From Carbonactinospora thermoautotrophica (lineage in GTDB: Bacteria; Actinomycetota; Actinomycetes; Streptomycetales; Carbonactinosporaceae), in assembly GCF_001543895.1 (NCBI RefSeq), contig NZ_JYIJ01000015.1:124001-188000 (forward strand): a stretch of 64,000 bases of DNA. Direction: 5' to 3'. The notes under the pieces are model-generated. The model saw only the letters and a program-made list of their open reading frames with translations. It made no database searches and was not told the DNA's origin. The stretch's first letter is position 1; every line of letters starts with the position of its first letter. Shown here in pieces: positions 50,090 through 58,755 of the stretch. The position numbers and the translations under genes are program-made.

Positions 50090-51889
50090 TCACGTCTCCA
50101 GTGCCTGGCGTTCGGCCTGGGCGCGCTCGTACGCGGTGATGAGGTTGCGGTAGCCGGGCGAGCGGTCCAGGAGTTCGGCATGGGTGCCGCGGGCGCTGAC
50201 CTGGCCGTGCTCGATGAAGACGACCTCGTCGGCGAGGGCGATGGTGGCCTTGCGGTACGCGATGACGACGACGGTGGCGGGCAGGTCGGCGTCCCGGAGG
50301 CCGCGCAGGATCCGGGCCTCGACGGTGGGGTCGACGCTGGAGGTGGCGTCGTCGAGGATCAACAGGCGGGGCTTGCGGACAAGCGCCCGGGCGAGGGCGA
50401 GGCGCTGGCGCTGGCCGCCGGAGAGACTCATCCCGCGTTCGCCGACCCGGGTGTCGAGGCCGTCCGGGAGCTTGCGGACGAACTCGTCGGCCTGGGCCAG
50501 CCGGAGCGCCTCCCAGACGGCCTCGTCGGGGAGATCGAGGCCGAGGGTGACGTTGCCGCGCACGGTGTCGTCGAAGAGGAATGTCTGCTGGGGTACGACG
50601 GCGGCCACCTCGGGGATGCCGCCGCGGCGCACTTCGCGCAGGTCGACGCCGTCGGCGAGGACGGCGCCGCTGTCCGGGTCGACGAGCCGGACCAGCAGGG
50701 TGGTGAGGGTGGACTTGCCGGAGCCGGTGGGGCCGACGACCGCGACGGTGCGGCCGGGGGTGACCTCGAAGGTGACGTCGCGCAGCACGTCCGCGCCGGG
50801 TTCGTACCTGAACCGCACGTCCTGGACGTCCATGCGCAGCGGCTTGTCACCGCCGTCGAGGGAGCGTTCCCCGTACGGGAGCGCGCCGGTGGCGGTGAGC
50901 ACGCGGGTGACACGTTCCCAGCCGACGACGCTGCGGGCGAGGTCGCCGAGCACCCAGCCGATGGCGCGGATGGGGAACGCGATGAGCGTGAACAGGTACG
51001 CCACGCGGACCAGCTCGCCGGCGCCGAGGGCGCCGGACTGGATGCGCACGGTGCCGACGAGCAGGACGAGCAGGATGCCGAGGTTGGGCAGCGCGTCGAG
51101 GAGCGGGTCGAACATGCCGCGGATACGGCCGACGGCGATGTTGGCGTCCCGGAGCCGTTCGGCGCGTTCCCGAAAACGGGCGGTCTCCTCGGCCTCACGC
51201 CCGAGGGTCTTGATCACCAGGCCGCCGTCGAAACTCTCGTGGGCGACCTCGCTGACCTCGGCGCGCAACTGCTGGGCGCGGGTGGCGCGCGGGGCGAGCC
51301 GGCGCTGGTAGAAGACGTTGATCAGCAGGATCGCGGGGAAGACCAGGAATCCGACACCGGCCAGCACCAGGTCGGTGACCACCATGGACACGGCCGCCAC
51401 GAGCAGCATGACGAGCACGCCGGTCGCCATGGGCAGCGGCGCGATCGGGTACCAGGTGGCCTCCACGTCGGCGTTGGCGTTGGAGAGCAGCTGACCGGTG
51501 GGGTGCTTGTGGTGCCAGGCGAGCGGCAGCCGCAGGTACTGGCGGGTGACGCGCCGGCGGTACGTGGCCTGGAGGCGGTACTGCATGATGCCGGCGAAGA
51601 GCCGGCGGCCCACGATGCCGGCGGCCTTCAGGGTGCCGACGGCGGTGATGGCCAGCAAGGCGGCGGCGAGCGCGCCGGCGTCCGCGCGCCCAGTGCGGAA
51701 CGCGGGCACGACCACGGCGTCGGTGACCGCGCCGATCACCCAGGCGGCGGCGACGGTCATGAAGCCGTACAGGGCGCTTGCCAGCACGGCGACCGCGAAG
51801 ACACGCGGTTCCTCACGGATGGCCACGCCGAGGACGGCGAGCCCGCGGGTCAGCACCGACCGGCCCGACTGTGGTGATCCGCTGCTCAT
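50090..51889 (-). CDS. ABC exporter half-transporter (degenerate-site subunit)
   Basis: A protein of 599 residues with six membrane helices (about 30-320) and an ATPase domain (about 355-590). Motifs are Walker A GPTGSGKS (386-393), signature LSGGQ (489-493, intact), Walker B LLILDD with Asp514 in place of the catalytic Glu, and Tyr545 in place of the H-loop His (VVIAYRKAT). This matches the degenerate half of heterodimeric exporters, and complements the subunit at 44226-46016. The ATG at 51889 fits the family. A half iron-box-like sequence lies about 20 bp upstream. Confidence 0.9.
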   Translation of the reverse strand: MSSGSPQSGRSVLTRGLAVLGVAIREEPRVFAVAVLASALYGFMTVAAAWVIGAVTDAVVVPAFRTGRADAGALAAALLAITAVGTLKAAGIVGRRLFAGIMQYRLQATYRRRVTRQYLRLPLAWHHKHPTGQLLSNANADVEATWYPIAPLPMATGVLVMLLVAAVSMVVTDLVLAGVGFLVFPAILLINVFYQRRLAPRATRAQQLRAEVSEVAHESFDGGLVIKTLGREAEETARFRERAERLRDANIAVGRIRGMFDPLLDALPNLGILLVLLVGTVRIQSGALGAGELVRVAYLFTLIAFPIRAIGWVLGDLARSVVGWERVTRVLTATGALPYGERSLDGGDKPLRMDVQDVRFRYEPGADVLRDVTFEVTPGRTVAVVGPTGSGKSTLTTLLVRLVDPDSGAVLADGVDLREVRRGGIPEVAAVVPQQTFLFDDTVRGNVTLGLDLPDEAVWEALRLAQADEFVRKLPDGLDTRVGERGMSLSGGQRQRLALARALVRKPRLLILDDATSSVDPTVEARILRGLRDADLPATVVVIAYRKATIALADEVVFIEHGQVSARGTHAELLDRSPGYRNLITAYERAQAERQALET

Positions 51890-52250
51890 ATGACTCCCTG
51901 CGGGGGTTTTTAGCCTCACCTTCGCGCACCACCGCGCAGCAGCGCCAACGGATTCCGGGCGGCGGTGATTCCGCGAAGTCGCACGCCTTCGACTTTCCGA
52001 CAGCAACGCCGTGAGACGGCCACAGACCGTACCGCACCCACCACCTCCACCCGCTGCTGACCCGACGCTGCAGCCCGCGGGCCTTCGACCCGACCGCGAC
52101 GACACGCGGCTGCGCACGGGAGCAGGGCGCCGCCCGCTGCGAGAGACGGTCTTCCGCGACGCGTGGGGCATACCGGCCATCGACTGAACCAGTGGTGAAT
52201 CCTCCCCTCACCGGGCAGCCGTACGCGATTCGCCCGCCTAGGATCGCGTC
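51890..52250. other. 361-bp intergenic region, divergent promoters
   Basis: Separates the ABC gene at 50090-51889 (minus) from the TIGR03085-like gene (plus). The end near 51900 holds a poly-T run and the iron-box-like half site. The rest (about 51940-52200) is GC-rich and contains no frame with a convincing start or protein similarity, no RNA gene and no strong hairpin. Confidence 0.5.
51909..51922 (-). promoter_or_regulatory. Iron-box-like half site (DmdR/IdeR type)
   Basis: On the minus strand the sequence is AAGGTGAGGCTAAA. Its core AGGTGAGGCTAA agrees closely with the left and centre of the actinobacterial iron box, but the right half does not match (about 12 of 19 positions overall). 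It lies about 20 bp upstream of the ABC exporter start. Iron control is possible, but a single half match is weak evidence. Confidence 0.3.
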
Positions 52251-52889
52251 ATGACCACCAACTACTCCCGAGCCGAGCGCGTGGCGCTTTGCGACTTGCT
52301 AGAGCAGTTGGGTCCGGACGCCCCGACGCTGTGCGAGGGCTGGACGACGTACGACCTGGCCGCCCACCTGGTCGCCCGGGAACGTCGCCCCGACTCCGGG
52401 CCCGGGCTGCTGTTCAAGCCACTGGCCGGCTGGACGGAGAAGGTACGGCAGCAGCAGAAGGACCACCCCTACCCGCAGCTGCTGCACCTGATCCGCAGCG
52501 GCCCGCCCCCGTGGTCGCCGTTCGGCATGCTGCCCTCGATCGACGCGGTGGCCAACACGGTCGAGTTCCTCGTCCACCACGAGGACGTGCGCCGCGCGCA
52601 GCCCGGCTGGGAGCCGCGCGACCTGGAGCCCGCCTTCGAGGAGGTGCTCTGGCAGCGGTTGCGGGGGGCCGCCCGGCTACTGTTCCGGGGGGTGCCCGTG
52701 GGCGTGATCCTGCACTGGCCCGACGGCCGCACCGCGACGGTGCGCACCGGCTCCCCGGTCGTCGAGCTGACCGGGAAGCCGAGCGAGCTGTTGCTGTACG
52801 CCTCAGGACGCCGCGCCCACGCGCGGGTCGAACTGGCCGGCCCCGCCGAGGCCCGGCAGTTGCTCGAGGACGTGGACCTCAGACTCTGA
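52251..52889 (+). CDS. TIGR03085-type DinB/mycothiol-dependent-enzyme-like protein
   Basis: Protein of 212 residues of the maleylpyruvate-isomerase/DinB-like N-terminal type. Features are RVALCDLLEQLGPDAPTLCE, the helix with TTYDLAAHLVARERRPD (putative metal-binding His) and VEFLVHHEDVRRAQPGW with further His. TIGR03085 proteins are actinobacterial, with a predicted metal site and unclear reaction; some relatives use mycothiol. The ATG at 52251 is the clear start. It faces the DUF2231 gene, ending 40 bp before it. Confidence 0.85.
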   Translation: MTTNYSRAERVALCDLLEQLGPDAPTLCEGWTTYDLAAHLVARERRPDSGPGLLFKPLAGWTEKVRQQQKDHPYPQLLHLIRSGPPPWSPFGMLPSIDAVANTVEFLVHHEDVRRAQPGWEPRDLEPAFEEVLWQRLRGAARLLFRGVPVGVILHWPDGRTATVRTGSPVVELTGKPSELLLYASGRRAHARVELAGPAEARQLLEDVDLRL

Positions 52890-52929
52890 GCACATGTGCC
52901 CGGCGCGGCGCCGGCCGGCCCTGCCGCTC

Positions 52930-53442
52930 TCAGCCCACGCCGCCGGCGGCCGGACGGCCGGCGCGGGCCTTGCGGCTCAGCGAATTGGCCGCATTCAGGT
53001 CCTCCACCTGGTCCACGCCAACGCCGAGCCGGTCGACCAGCTCACCGCCCAGCCAGCCGGTGATCGCGCCGAGCACGATGCCGACGAAGCTGAGCGTCAG
53101 CGCGAACTCATTGGGCCGCCAGTCGGTCTCCGGGTAGCGCAGCAACCAGCTCAGCCCGAACAGCACCAGCACCAGGACGTTGCCGAGGCCGTGCAAGGTG
53201 CCGATACGCCTCGCGCGGGTGCGCGGGGGGATGGCCATCCAGTCGACCAGCCCGAACACGCCGGCGACCAGGCCGCCGATGATGCCCGCGGCCATCGTGT
53301 ACCCGGCCACGAGCGGAAACGTGGTTCCGCCGAAGATCAGGTACAGGATGTCGAAGAGCACGGCGCCGATCAGCAGCCCCAGCGGGAGCACGACGAGCAT
53401 CGGATGGACGGGATGCCCCAACATTCTGGCGCGGCTTCTCAT
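52930..53442 (-). CDS. DUF2231 family membrane protein
   Basis: Protein of 170 residues with four membrane helices (about 12-33, 41-62, 82-100 and 112-134). It begins with the family motif MLGHPVHPMLVVLPLG, where the two His may bind haem or metal, and ends with a polar tail. The function is unknown. The ATG at 53442 has AAGGGG upstream; a long open frame upstream of it has no family similarity. It is divergent from the nitroreductase gene, sharing a 386-bp region with it. Confidence 0.88.
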   Translation of the reverse strand: MRSRARMLGHPVHPMLVVLPLGLLIGAVLFDILYLIFGGTTFPLVAGYTMAAGIIGGLVAGVFGLVDWMAIPPRTRARRIGTLHGLGNVLVLVLFGLSWLLRYPETDWRPNEFALTLSFVGIVLGAITGWLGGELVDRLGVGVDQVEDLNAANSLSRKARAGRPAAGGVG

Positions 53443-53828
53443 GTCCGATCCCCTTCTGGAAGGTCCACGCGACAGACGCCGTCCCTGTACCCCCAGCGGG
53501 AAGATGACAACACTCGGCTCAGCCGTCTGGCGGCTTCCGGCCACACGCTCAGGCGTGGGAATCCTCACTCCGGCGCGATGTTCCGGTTCAGCCGGAACGC
53601 GTTGTCCGGTCGGCGGTTGAGTGCGACCGGGGCGCACGTGTCCGGCTCGTACGCCGTCGGTCGGCGCCGCGCGCTGCCGAAGGATCGTCATCGCAGGTGA
53701 CCTTTGACAGCGCGACAGGGACCTCAGGCCCTGCAGCGAAGATCCGGTCGCCGGTGACCATGAAGCAACGGCGGTTTCGCCGGGAAGCACTCCGTTTCCG
53801 TCTTGTCGCACGCCCACCGGAGAGGATC
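53443..53828. other. 386-bp divergent intergenic region
   Basis: Lies between DUF2231 (minus) and the nitroreductase (plus). It has a small inverted repeat GTTCCGG/CCGGAAC (53580-53598), a TTGACA at 53704-53709 and the DevR-like palindrome at 53716-53733. No frame here looks like a separate gene. It likely contains promoters in both directions. Confidence 0.5.
53716..53733 (+). promoter_or_regulatory. Possible DevR/DosR-type box upstream of the nitroreductase
   Basis: CAGGGACCTCAGGCCCTG is an imperfect palindrome with the GGGACC...GGCCC pattern reported for hypoxia (DevR/DosR) sites in actinomycetes. It lies about 95 bp before the nitroreductase start. Nitroreductases are often in dormancy regulons, which fits, but one site by eye is weak evidence. 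Confidence 0.3.
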
Positions 53829-54422
53829 ATGGGCCATACCGCGCCGACCAGGACGTCGTTGCATCCGCTGCTCGCCGCCCGCTGGAGCCCCTACGCCTAC
53901 GACCCGACCCGTGACCTGCAGCCGCACCAGCTTCGCGCGCTGCTGGAGGCCGCTGTCTGGGCGCCGTCGAAGGCCAACTCCCAGCCGTGGCGGTTCCTCG
54001 TCGGCCGCCGCGGCGACGCCACGTTCAAGGCGATCTTCGACGCGCTCGCGCCGGAAAACCAGGTGTGGGCCGGGAACGCGGCCGCGCTCGTCGTCGGCGT
54101 CGCCCAGACCGTGAGCGAGGCCGGCCACCCGAACTCGCACGCCGCCTACGACCTCGGCCAGGCCATGGCCCAGCTCACCGTCCAGGCCACCGCCGAGGGG
54201 CTGTTCGTACACCAGATGGCCCGCTTCGACCCGGATCGGGTCCGCGCGGCGTTCAACATCCCGGCCGGCTTCGACCCCTACGCCGTGGCCGCGATCGGAT
54301 ACCTGGGCCACCCCGCGGAACTTCCGGACGACCTGCGCAAGTGGGAGCAGGCGCCGCGGGTCCGCCGCCCGCTGCGGGAGACCGCCTTCGCCGGGGTGTG
54401 GGGCCACCCTGCCGTCGACTGA
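53829..54422 (+). CDS. Nitroreductase family protein
   Basis: FMN-dependent nitroreductase-like enzyme of 197 residues. Motifs are LLAARWSPYAYDP (FMN-phosphate Arg region), LLEAAVWAPSKANSQPWRFLV (the nitroreductase signature), QAMAQLTVQATAEGLFVHQM and a C-terminal AIGYLGHPAELP. Substrates of such enzymes include nitro-compounds, quinones and flavins. I start at the ATG at 53829 with GGAGAGG upstream; the frame is open 44 codons further but that part has no similarity. It is divergent from DUF2231. Confidence 0.92.
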   Translation: MGHTAPTRTSLHPLLAARWSPYAYDPTRDLQPHQLRALLEAAVWAPSKANSQPWRFLVGRRGDATFKAIFDALAPENQVWAGNAAALVVGVAQTVSEAGHPNSHAAYDLGQAMAQLTVQATAEGLFVHQMARFDPDRVRAAFNIPAGFDPYAVAAIGYLGHPAELPDDLRKWEQAPRVRRPLRETAFAGVWGHPAVD

Positions 54423-54629
54423 ACGGTACCCCCGCGCCGCGCGCTGGTGGAAGCGGGTGAGCCGTGGCCGGCGCGCGGGTCCGCGGTACGGACGACGGCC
54501 CTCGTCCGGTGCGGCATGCTGTGCATGACCCCAGCAGCCGACCGTTCATCGCCGTCTGGGAAGCGACCCGCGCCTACCCCCCTTGGGGCCTGCCGGGGCT
54601 GCCGGGCGGGGGCCCGTGGGACCCGGGGC

Positions 54630-55400
54630 TCAGCGCACCGGGTGGCCGGCCGCGGCGAGCGCGGCCTTCACGTCGCGGATGCGCAGGTCGCCGAAGTGGA
54701 ACACGCTCGCGGCGAGGACCGCGTCGGCGCCGGCGTCGACCGCCGGGGCGAAGTGGTCGAGCGCGCCTGCCCCGCCGCTGGCGATGACCGGGATGGAGAC
54801 GACCTTACGCACCGCGCGGATCATCTCCAGGTCGTAGCCGTCCTTGGTGCCGTCGGCGTCCATCGAGTTGAGCAGGATCTCCCCCGCGCCCAGCTCGGCC
54901 GCGCGCGCCGCCCACTCGACCGCGTCGATCCCGGTGCCGCGCCGCCCCCCGTGCGTGGTGACCTCGAACCCCGACGGCGTCTCCACCCCTTCCGGACAGC
55001 GGCGGGCGTCGATCGACAGCACCAGCACCTGGGCGCCGAACCGTTCGGCCACCTCGCGGATCAGCTCCGGCCGGGCGATCGCGGCGGTGTTGATCCCCAC
55101 CTTGTCGGCGCCGGCGCGCAGCAGCCGGTCCACGTCCTCGACGGTGCGCACGCCCCCGCCCACGGTGAGCGGGATGAACACCTGCTCGGCGGTGCGGCGC
55201 ACCACGTCGTACATGGTCTCCCGCTCGCCGCTGGACGCGGTGATGTCGAGGAACACCAGCTCGTCGGCGCCCTCGGCGTCGTACACCCGGGCCATCTCCA
55301 CCGGATCGCCGGCGTCGCGGAGGTTCTGGAAGTTGACCCCTTTCACGACCCGGCCGGCATCCACGTCCAGGCAGGGGATCACCCGCACCGCGAGGGTCAT
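54630..55400 (-). CDS. hisF: Imidazole glycerol phosphate synthase cyclase subunit
   Basis: Makes imidazole glycerol phosphate and AICAR with ammonia from HisH. The protein is 256 residues, a TIM-barrel: [18 protein letters not shown] (catalytic Asp), [28 protein letters not shown], then [18 protein letters not shown] (second catalytic Asp). The ATG at 55400 overlaps the RidA stop by 4 bp, coupling the two. The spacer downstream to 54423 shows nothing notable. Confidence 0.97.
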   Translation of the reverse strand: MTLAVRVIPCLDVDAGRVVKGVNFQNLRDAGDPVEMARVYDAEGADELVFLDITASSGERETMYDVVRRTAEQVFIPLTVGGGVRTVEDVDRLLRAGADKVGINTAAIARPELIREVAERFGAQVLVLSIDARRCPEGVETPSGFEVTTHGGRRGTGIDAVEWAARAAELGAGEILLNSMDADGTKDGYDLEMIRAVRKVVSIPVIASGGAGALDHFAPAVDAGADAVLAASVFHFGDLRIRDVKAALAAAGHPVR

Positions 55401-55789
55401 GTGCGCTCACCTCGGTACGCGACGGCTTCCACCTCGACCAGCATCCGGTAGTCGACGAGCTCCTTCACCACGACCATCGTCGCAGTCGGCGGATGCTGGC
55501 CGAACAGGTCCTTGTGGGCGCGCCCCACCTCGTCGGCGTCGCGCCGGTGGGTGATGTACATGCGGGTCTGCACCACGTCGGCGAGGGTGAGCCCGACCTC
55601 GGCGAGGGCCTTCTCGGCGACCCGGAAGGCCGTGACGGTCTGCAGGTAGGGGTCGCCCTCGTGCCGTACCTCGCCGTCCACGGTCGAGGTGCAGCCGGAC
55701 ACGAACACGAAATCGCCGGCCACGACGGCCCGTACATACCCGTACTGCTCCTCCCACGGCCCGTCGGACCGGATGCGCCGGATACTCAT
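55397..55789 (-). CDS. RidA family reactive imine deaminase
   Basis: Protein of 130 residues. RidA (YjgF) proteins hydrolyse reactive enamine/imine intermediates released by PLP enzymes and so protect metabolism. The family features are [34 protein letters not shown] (with the conserved Arg that binds carboxylate) and [13 protein letters not shown] then LVEVEAVAY. The ATG at 55789 starts 61 bp after the priA stop; its end overlaps hisF. Being in the his run suggests it handles unstable intermediates there (inference). Confidence 0.9.
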   Translation of the reverse strand: MSIRRIRSDGPWEEQYGYVRAVVAGDFVFVSGCTSTVDGEVRHEGDPYLQTVTAFRVAEKALAEVGLTLADVVQTRMYITHRRDADEVGRAHKDLFGQHPPTATMVVVKELVDYRMLVEVEAVAYRGERT

Positions 55790-55850
55790 GGGGCCCCCTC
55801 ATCGCGCTCGTCGGCCGGATGAGCGGAGCTGCGCTTGCTCGTCCGCTCGC

Positions 55851-56570
55851 TCACCGGACCGCCTCCAGCGCCTCCTGGAGGGTGAACGCGCCCGCGTACA
55901 ACGCCTTGCCGACGATCGCGCCCTCCACGCCGAGCGGGACCAGTTGGTGAAGCGCGCGCAGGTCGTCCAGGCTGGACACCCCGCCCGAGGCGACGACCGG
56001 CCGGTCGGTGGCGGCGCACACGTCACGCAGCAGCTTCAGGTTCGGGCCCTGCAGCGTGCCGTCCTTGTTCACGTCGGTCACCACGTACCGGGCGCAGCCG
56101 TCGGCGTCCAGGCGGGCCAGCGTCTCGAACAGCTCTCCGCCCTCGGAGGTCCAGCCACGGGCAGCCAGCGTCGTGCCCCGGACGTCCAGGCCGACGGCGA
56201 TCTTGTCCCCGTACTCGGCGATGGCGCGGCGCACCCACTCGGGGTTCTCCAGCGCGGCGGTGCCGATGTTCACCCGGGCGCAACCGGTGGCCAGCGCCGC
56301 CTTCAGCGACTCGTCGTCGCGAATGCCGCCGGACATCTCCACCTTGATATCGAGCCGGCCGACGACCTCGGCGAGCAGCTCCCGGTTGGAGCCGCGGCCG
56401 AAGGCGGCGTCGAGGTCCACCAGGTGGATCCACTCCGCGCCCGCCTCCTGCCACGCGAGTGCGGCGGCGATCGGGTCACCGTACACGGTCTCCGAACCCG
56501 CCTCGCCCTTCACCAAGCGGACCGCTTGACCGTTCGCGACGTCAACGGCGGGCAGTAGGACGAGCGACAC
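55851..56570 (-). CDS. priA: Bifunctional HisA/TrpF isomerase PriA
   Basis: Protein of 239 residues with the (beta-alpha)8 barrel of HisA. Catalytic Asp are Asp10 ([15 protein letters not shown]) and Asp170 region ([16 protein letters not shown]). The sequence follows the actinobacterial PriA form ([55 protein letters not shown]). PriA isomerises ProFAR in histidine synthesis and also phosphoribosylanthranilate in tryptophan synthesis, replacing trpF, which is absent from this window. The GTG at 56570 is the clear start. Confidence 0.93.
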   Translation of the reverse strand: MSLVLLPAVDVANGQAVRLVKGEAGSETVYGDPIAAALAWQEAGAEWIHLVDLDAAFGRGSNRELLAEVVGRLDIKVEMSGGIRDDESLKAALATGCARVNIGTAALENPEWVRRAIAEYGDKIAVGLDVRGTTLAARGWTSEGGELFETLARLDADGCARYVVTDVNKDGTLQGPNLKLLRDVCAATDRPVVASGGVSSLDDLRALHQLVPLGVEGAIVGKALYAGAFTLQEALEAVR

Positions 56571-56859
56571 TTATCCAGACCTCCGGTCGAAAGCCAACGT
56601 AGCCAGCACCGAAAGCACTAGCACGGCCGCGCTGTGGAGCCAATCGAACACGAACCAGGCTAGGGCTTGGCCGAGGGAGAACAAACACCGCGACTCCGGT
56701 GTTCCGGGCGGCGAGCAGGCCGGGGCGCCCACGCCGCCGGGCGCGCCAGGGCAGCACCGACGTGAACACCGACGTGGGCAGGGCGCGCGGCCGTTCCTGC
56801 CCCGCGCGCAGCCTGGCCCTGTCCTTGCTCACACACCCCTGCCGGTGTCGCTTGAGCAT

Positions 56860-57489
56860 CTACAGGCTCCGCACCCAGTTCCGCAGCAGCCGCGCCCCGG
56901 CGTCCCCGGACTTCTCCGGGTGGAACTGGGTGGCGGACAGCGGCCCCATCTCGGCGGCGGCGAGGAACCGTACGCCGTGCTCAGCCCAGGTGAGCTTCGG
57001 TCGCGGGCCGAACGACGGCCAGTACTCCCAGCGTCGTACCCCGTAGGAGTGAACGAAATAGAACCGGGCGCCCGGCTCGATGCCGGCGAACAACGCGGAG
57101 CCCTCGTCCGGCTCGACCGTGTTCCACCCCATGTGCGGGATGACCGGGGCCTCCAACCGCTCGACCACGCCCGGCCACTCGCCGCAACCCTCGGTTTCCA
57201 CGCCGTGCTCCACGCCCTTGCCGAACAGGATCTGCATGCCCACGCAGATGCCGAGCACGGGTCGGCCGGAGGCGAGCCGCCGGTCGATGATCCGGTCGCC
57301 GCGCACCGCCTTCAGGCCGGCCATGCAGGCGGCGAACGCGCCCACGCCCGGCACGACGAGCCCGTCGGCCTCGAGCGCGGCACGGTAGTCGGCGGTGACG
57401 GTCACGTCCGCGCCCGCCCGTTCGAGCGCCCGTTCGGCCGAACGCAGGTTGCCCGACCCGTAGTCGAGGATGACGACCCTTGGCGTCAC
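56860..57489 (-). CDS. hisH: Imidazole glycerol phosphate synthase glutaminase subunit
   Basis: Class I glutamine amidotransferase of 209 residues that supplies ammonia to HisF. The nucleophile Cys is in [15 protein letters not shown], and the His/Glu of the triad lie in [27 protein letters not shown] forms the oxyanion region. The GTG at 57489 overlaps the stop of the preceding 48-residue gene by 4 bp. The 289-bp gap to priA (56571-56859) shows no gene or terminator that I can support. Confidence 0.95.
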   Translation of the reverse strand: MTPRVVILDYGSGNLRSAERALERAGADVTVTADYRAALEADGLVVPGVGAFAACMAGLKAVRGDRIIDRRLASGRPVLGICVGMQILFGKGVEHGVETEGCGEWPGVVERLEAPVIPHMGWNTVEPDEGSALFAGIEPGARFYFVHSYGVRRWEYWPSFGPRPKLTWAEHGVRFLAAAEMGPLSATQFHPEKSGDAGARLLRNWVRSL

Positions 57490-57632
57490 AGCAGACTCAC
57501 CCCGTACAGCAGAGCCAGCGCGCCCAGCACGTACAGCAGGACGACCACGCCCACGTGCGCCCGCTGTTTCTGAAAGGAGATCGCGCCGCCGAGGAACAGC
57601 CCGGCCACGGCGAAGAACAGGACGGCTCTCAC
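57486..57632 (-). CDS. 48-residue membrane protein embedded in the his operon
   Basis: A small gene: GTG at 57632, stop at 57486. It reads [20 protein letters not shown], then [16 protein letters not shown] and a second hydrophobic stretch [11 protein letters not shown]. Two membrane helices joined by a basic turn are predicted. The start overlaps the stop of the 178-residue gene (GTGA) and its own stop overlaps the hisH start (GTGA), so translation is coupled on both sides. Function unknown; the coupling supports it as a real gene. Confidence 0.8.
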   Translation of the reverse strand: MRAVLFFAVAGLFLGGAISFQKQRAHVGVVVLLYVLGALALLYGVSLL

Positions 57633-58165
57633 CGCGGCGCCACCGACCCCACCGGGCGGAACTTGTCGGCCAGCTCGGGCGGGATGTCGCCGGCGCGGAT
57701 CGCCCGGTAGCCGAACCGCAGCGGCGCGACCGGCAGGCCGAGCGCGCGCAGCACGGCCGCGTGGCGTTCCTCGGCGCTCGCGAAGCCGCCGCGTAGCGCC
57801 TGCTCCAGGCCGGGCAGGTCCACGCCGGTCAGGCCCAGCTGGGTGTACGCCTTCACGTCGCCGCCGACCGGGCCGTCGCTGCCGAAGCCAGGCTGGGAGT
57901 TGTAGGCGTCGAGCAGCTCCCCGTCGCGGTACGCGCCGAGCACCAGCACCTGCGAGTCGCGCACGTGCGCGGCGAGCGCGGGCCCGGGCAGTTGGGCGCT
58001 CAGCACCTGGGCGAGGTCAGCGACCCCTTCCTCGTCGTCGGGGTACACCACGGCGCGCGGCTCGCCGAGCGGCAGCACGTACGCGGCGTCGACATGGCCG
58101 CCGAGCGCGAGCGTCACGTCCGCGGCGGGCGCCCCGGCCAGGACGTTCCCGTAGCTCACGGTCAT
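57629..58165 (-). CDS. Conserved hypothetical protein in the his operon
   Basis: Protein of 178 residues, soluble by composition, of a type I do not recognise. Segments include [40 protein letters not shown] and [19 protein letters not shown]. It starts at an ATG overlapping hisB by 4 bp and ends overlapping the 48-residue membrane protein gene by 4 bp. The tight coupling suggests a role connected with histidine synthesis or regulation, but nothing in the sequence shows the reaction. Confidence 0.8.
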   Translation of the reverse strand: MTVSYGNVLAGAPAADVTLALGGHVDAAYVLPLGEPRAVVYPDDEEGVADLAQVLSAQLPGPALAAHVRDSQVLVLGAYRDGELLDAYNSQPGFGSDGPVGGDVKAYTQLGLTGVDLPGLEQALRGGFASAEERHAAVLRALGLPVAPLRFGYRAIRAGDIPPELADKFRPVGSVAPR

Positions 58166-58755
58166 AGCGACCCCTTCGTACTCGGCACGCCCCGCACCCG
58201 CGGGTCGAGCGCGACCGCGTCGCGCAGCGCGCGGGCCACGGCTTTGAACTGCGCCTCGACGATGTGGTGGGCGTTACGTCCGTAGAGCACGTTCACGTGC
58301 AGGCAGATACCCGCGGTCGCCACGAACGACTCGAAGATGTGCCGGGTCATCGTGGTGTCGTACTGGCCGATCATGGGCGCCATGCGGTCGGGCTCGGTGT
58401 GCACGCAGTACGGCCGGCCGGAGACGTCCACCACGGCCTGGACCAAGGTCTCATCCAACGGCACCAGCGCGTCCCCGAACCGCCGGATGCCCGCCTTGTC
58501 GCCGAGCGCCTGCCGGAACGCCTCGCCGAGGGCCAGCGCGGTGTCCTCGAGCGTGTGGTGCGGGTCGATGTGCAGGTCGCCCTCGGTGCGGACGGTCAGG
58601 TCGAACAGCCCGTGCTTGCCGAGCTGGTGGAGCATGTGGTCGAAGAACCCGACGCCGGTGGACACCTCGACCCGGCCGGTGCCGTCCAGGCCGATCTCGA
58701 CCAGGACGTCGGTTTCCTTGGTGGTCCGCTTCACGCGGCCGGTACGAGCGGTCAT
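58162..58755 (-). CDS. hisB: Imidazoleglycerol-phosphate dehydratase
   Basis: Dehydrates imidazole glycerol phosphate to imidazole acetol phosphate. The protein is 197 residues, with the manganese-binding motifs [16 protein letters not shown] and [20 protein letters not shown], and [19 protein letters not shown] near the end. The monofunctional form (no phosphatase domain) is usual in actinobacteria. The ATG at 58755 overlaps the hisC stop by 4 bp; the stop overlaps the next gene by 4 bp. Confidence 0.97.
   Translation of the reverse strand: MTARTGRVKRTTKETDVLVEIGLDGTGRVEVSTGVGFFDHMLHQLGKHGLFDLTVRTEGDLHIDPHHTLEDTALALGEAFRQALGDKAGIRRFGDALVPLDETLVQAVVDVSGRPYCVHTEPDRMAPMIGQYDTTMTRHIFESFVATAGICLHVNVLYGRNAHHIVEAQFKAVARALRDAVALDPRVRGVPSTKGSL

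Noticed and set aside
51813-52211. Minus-strand frame of 132 codons upstream of the ABC gene
   Set aside because: Overlaps the ABC start region in another frame and has no protein-like features or start signal.
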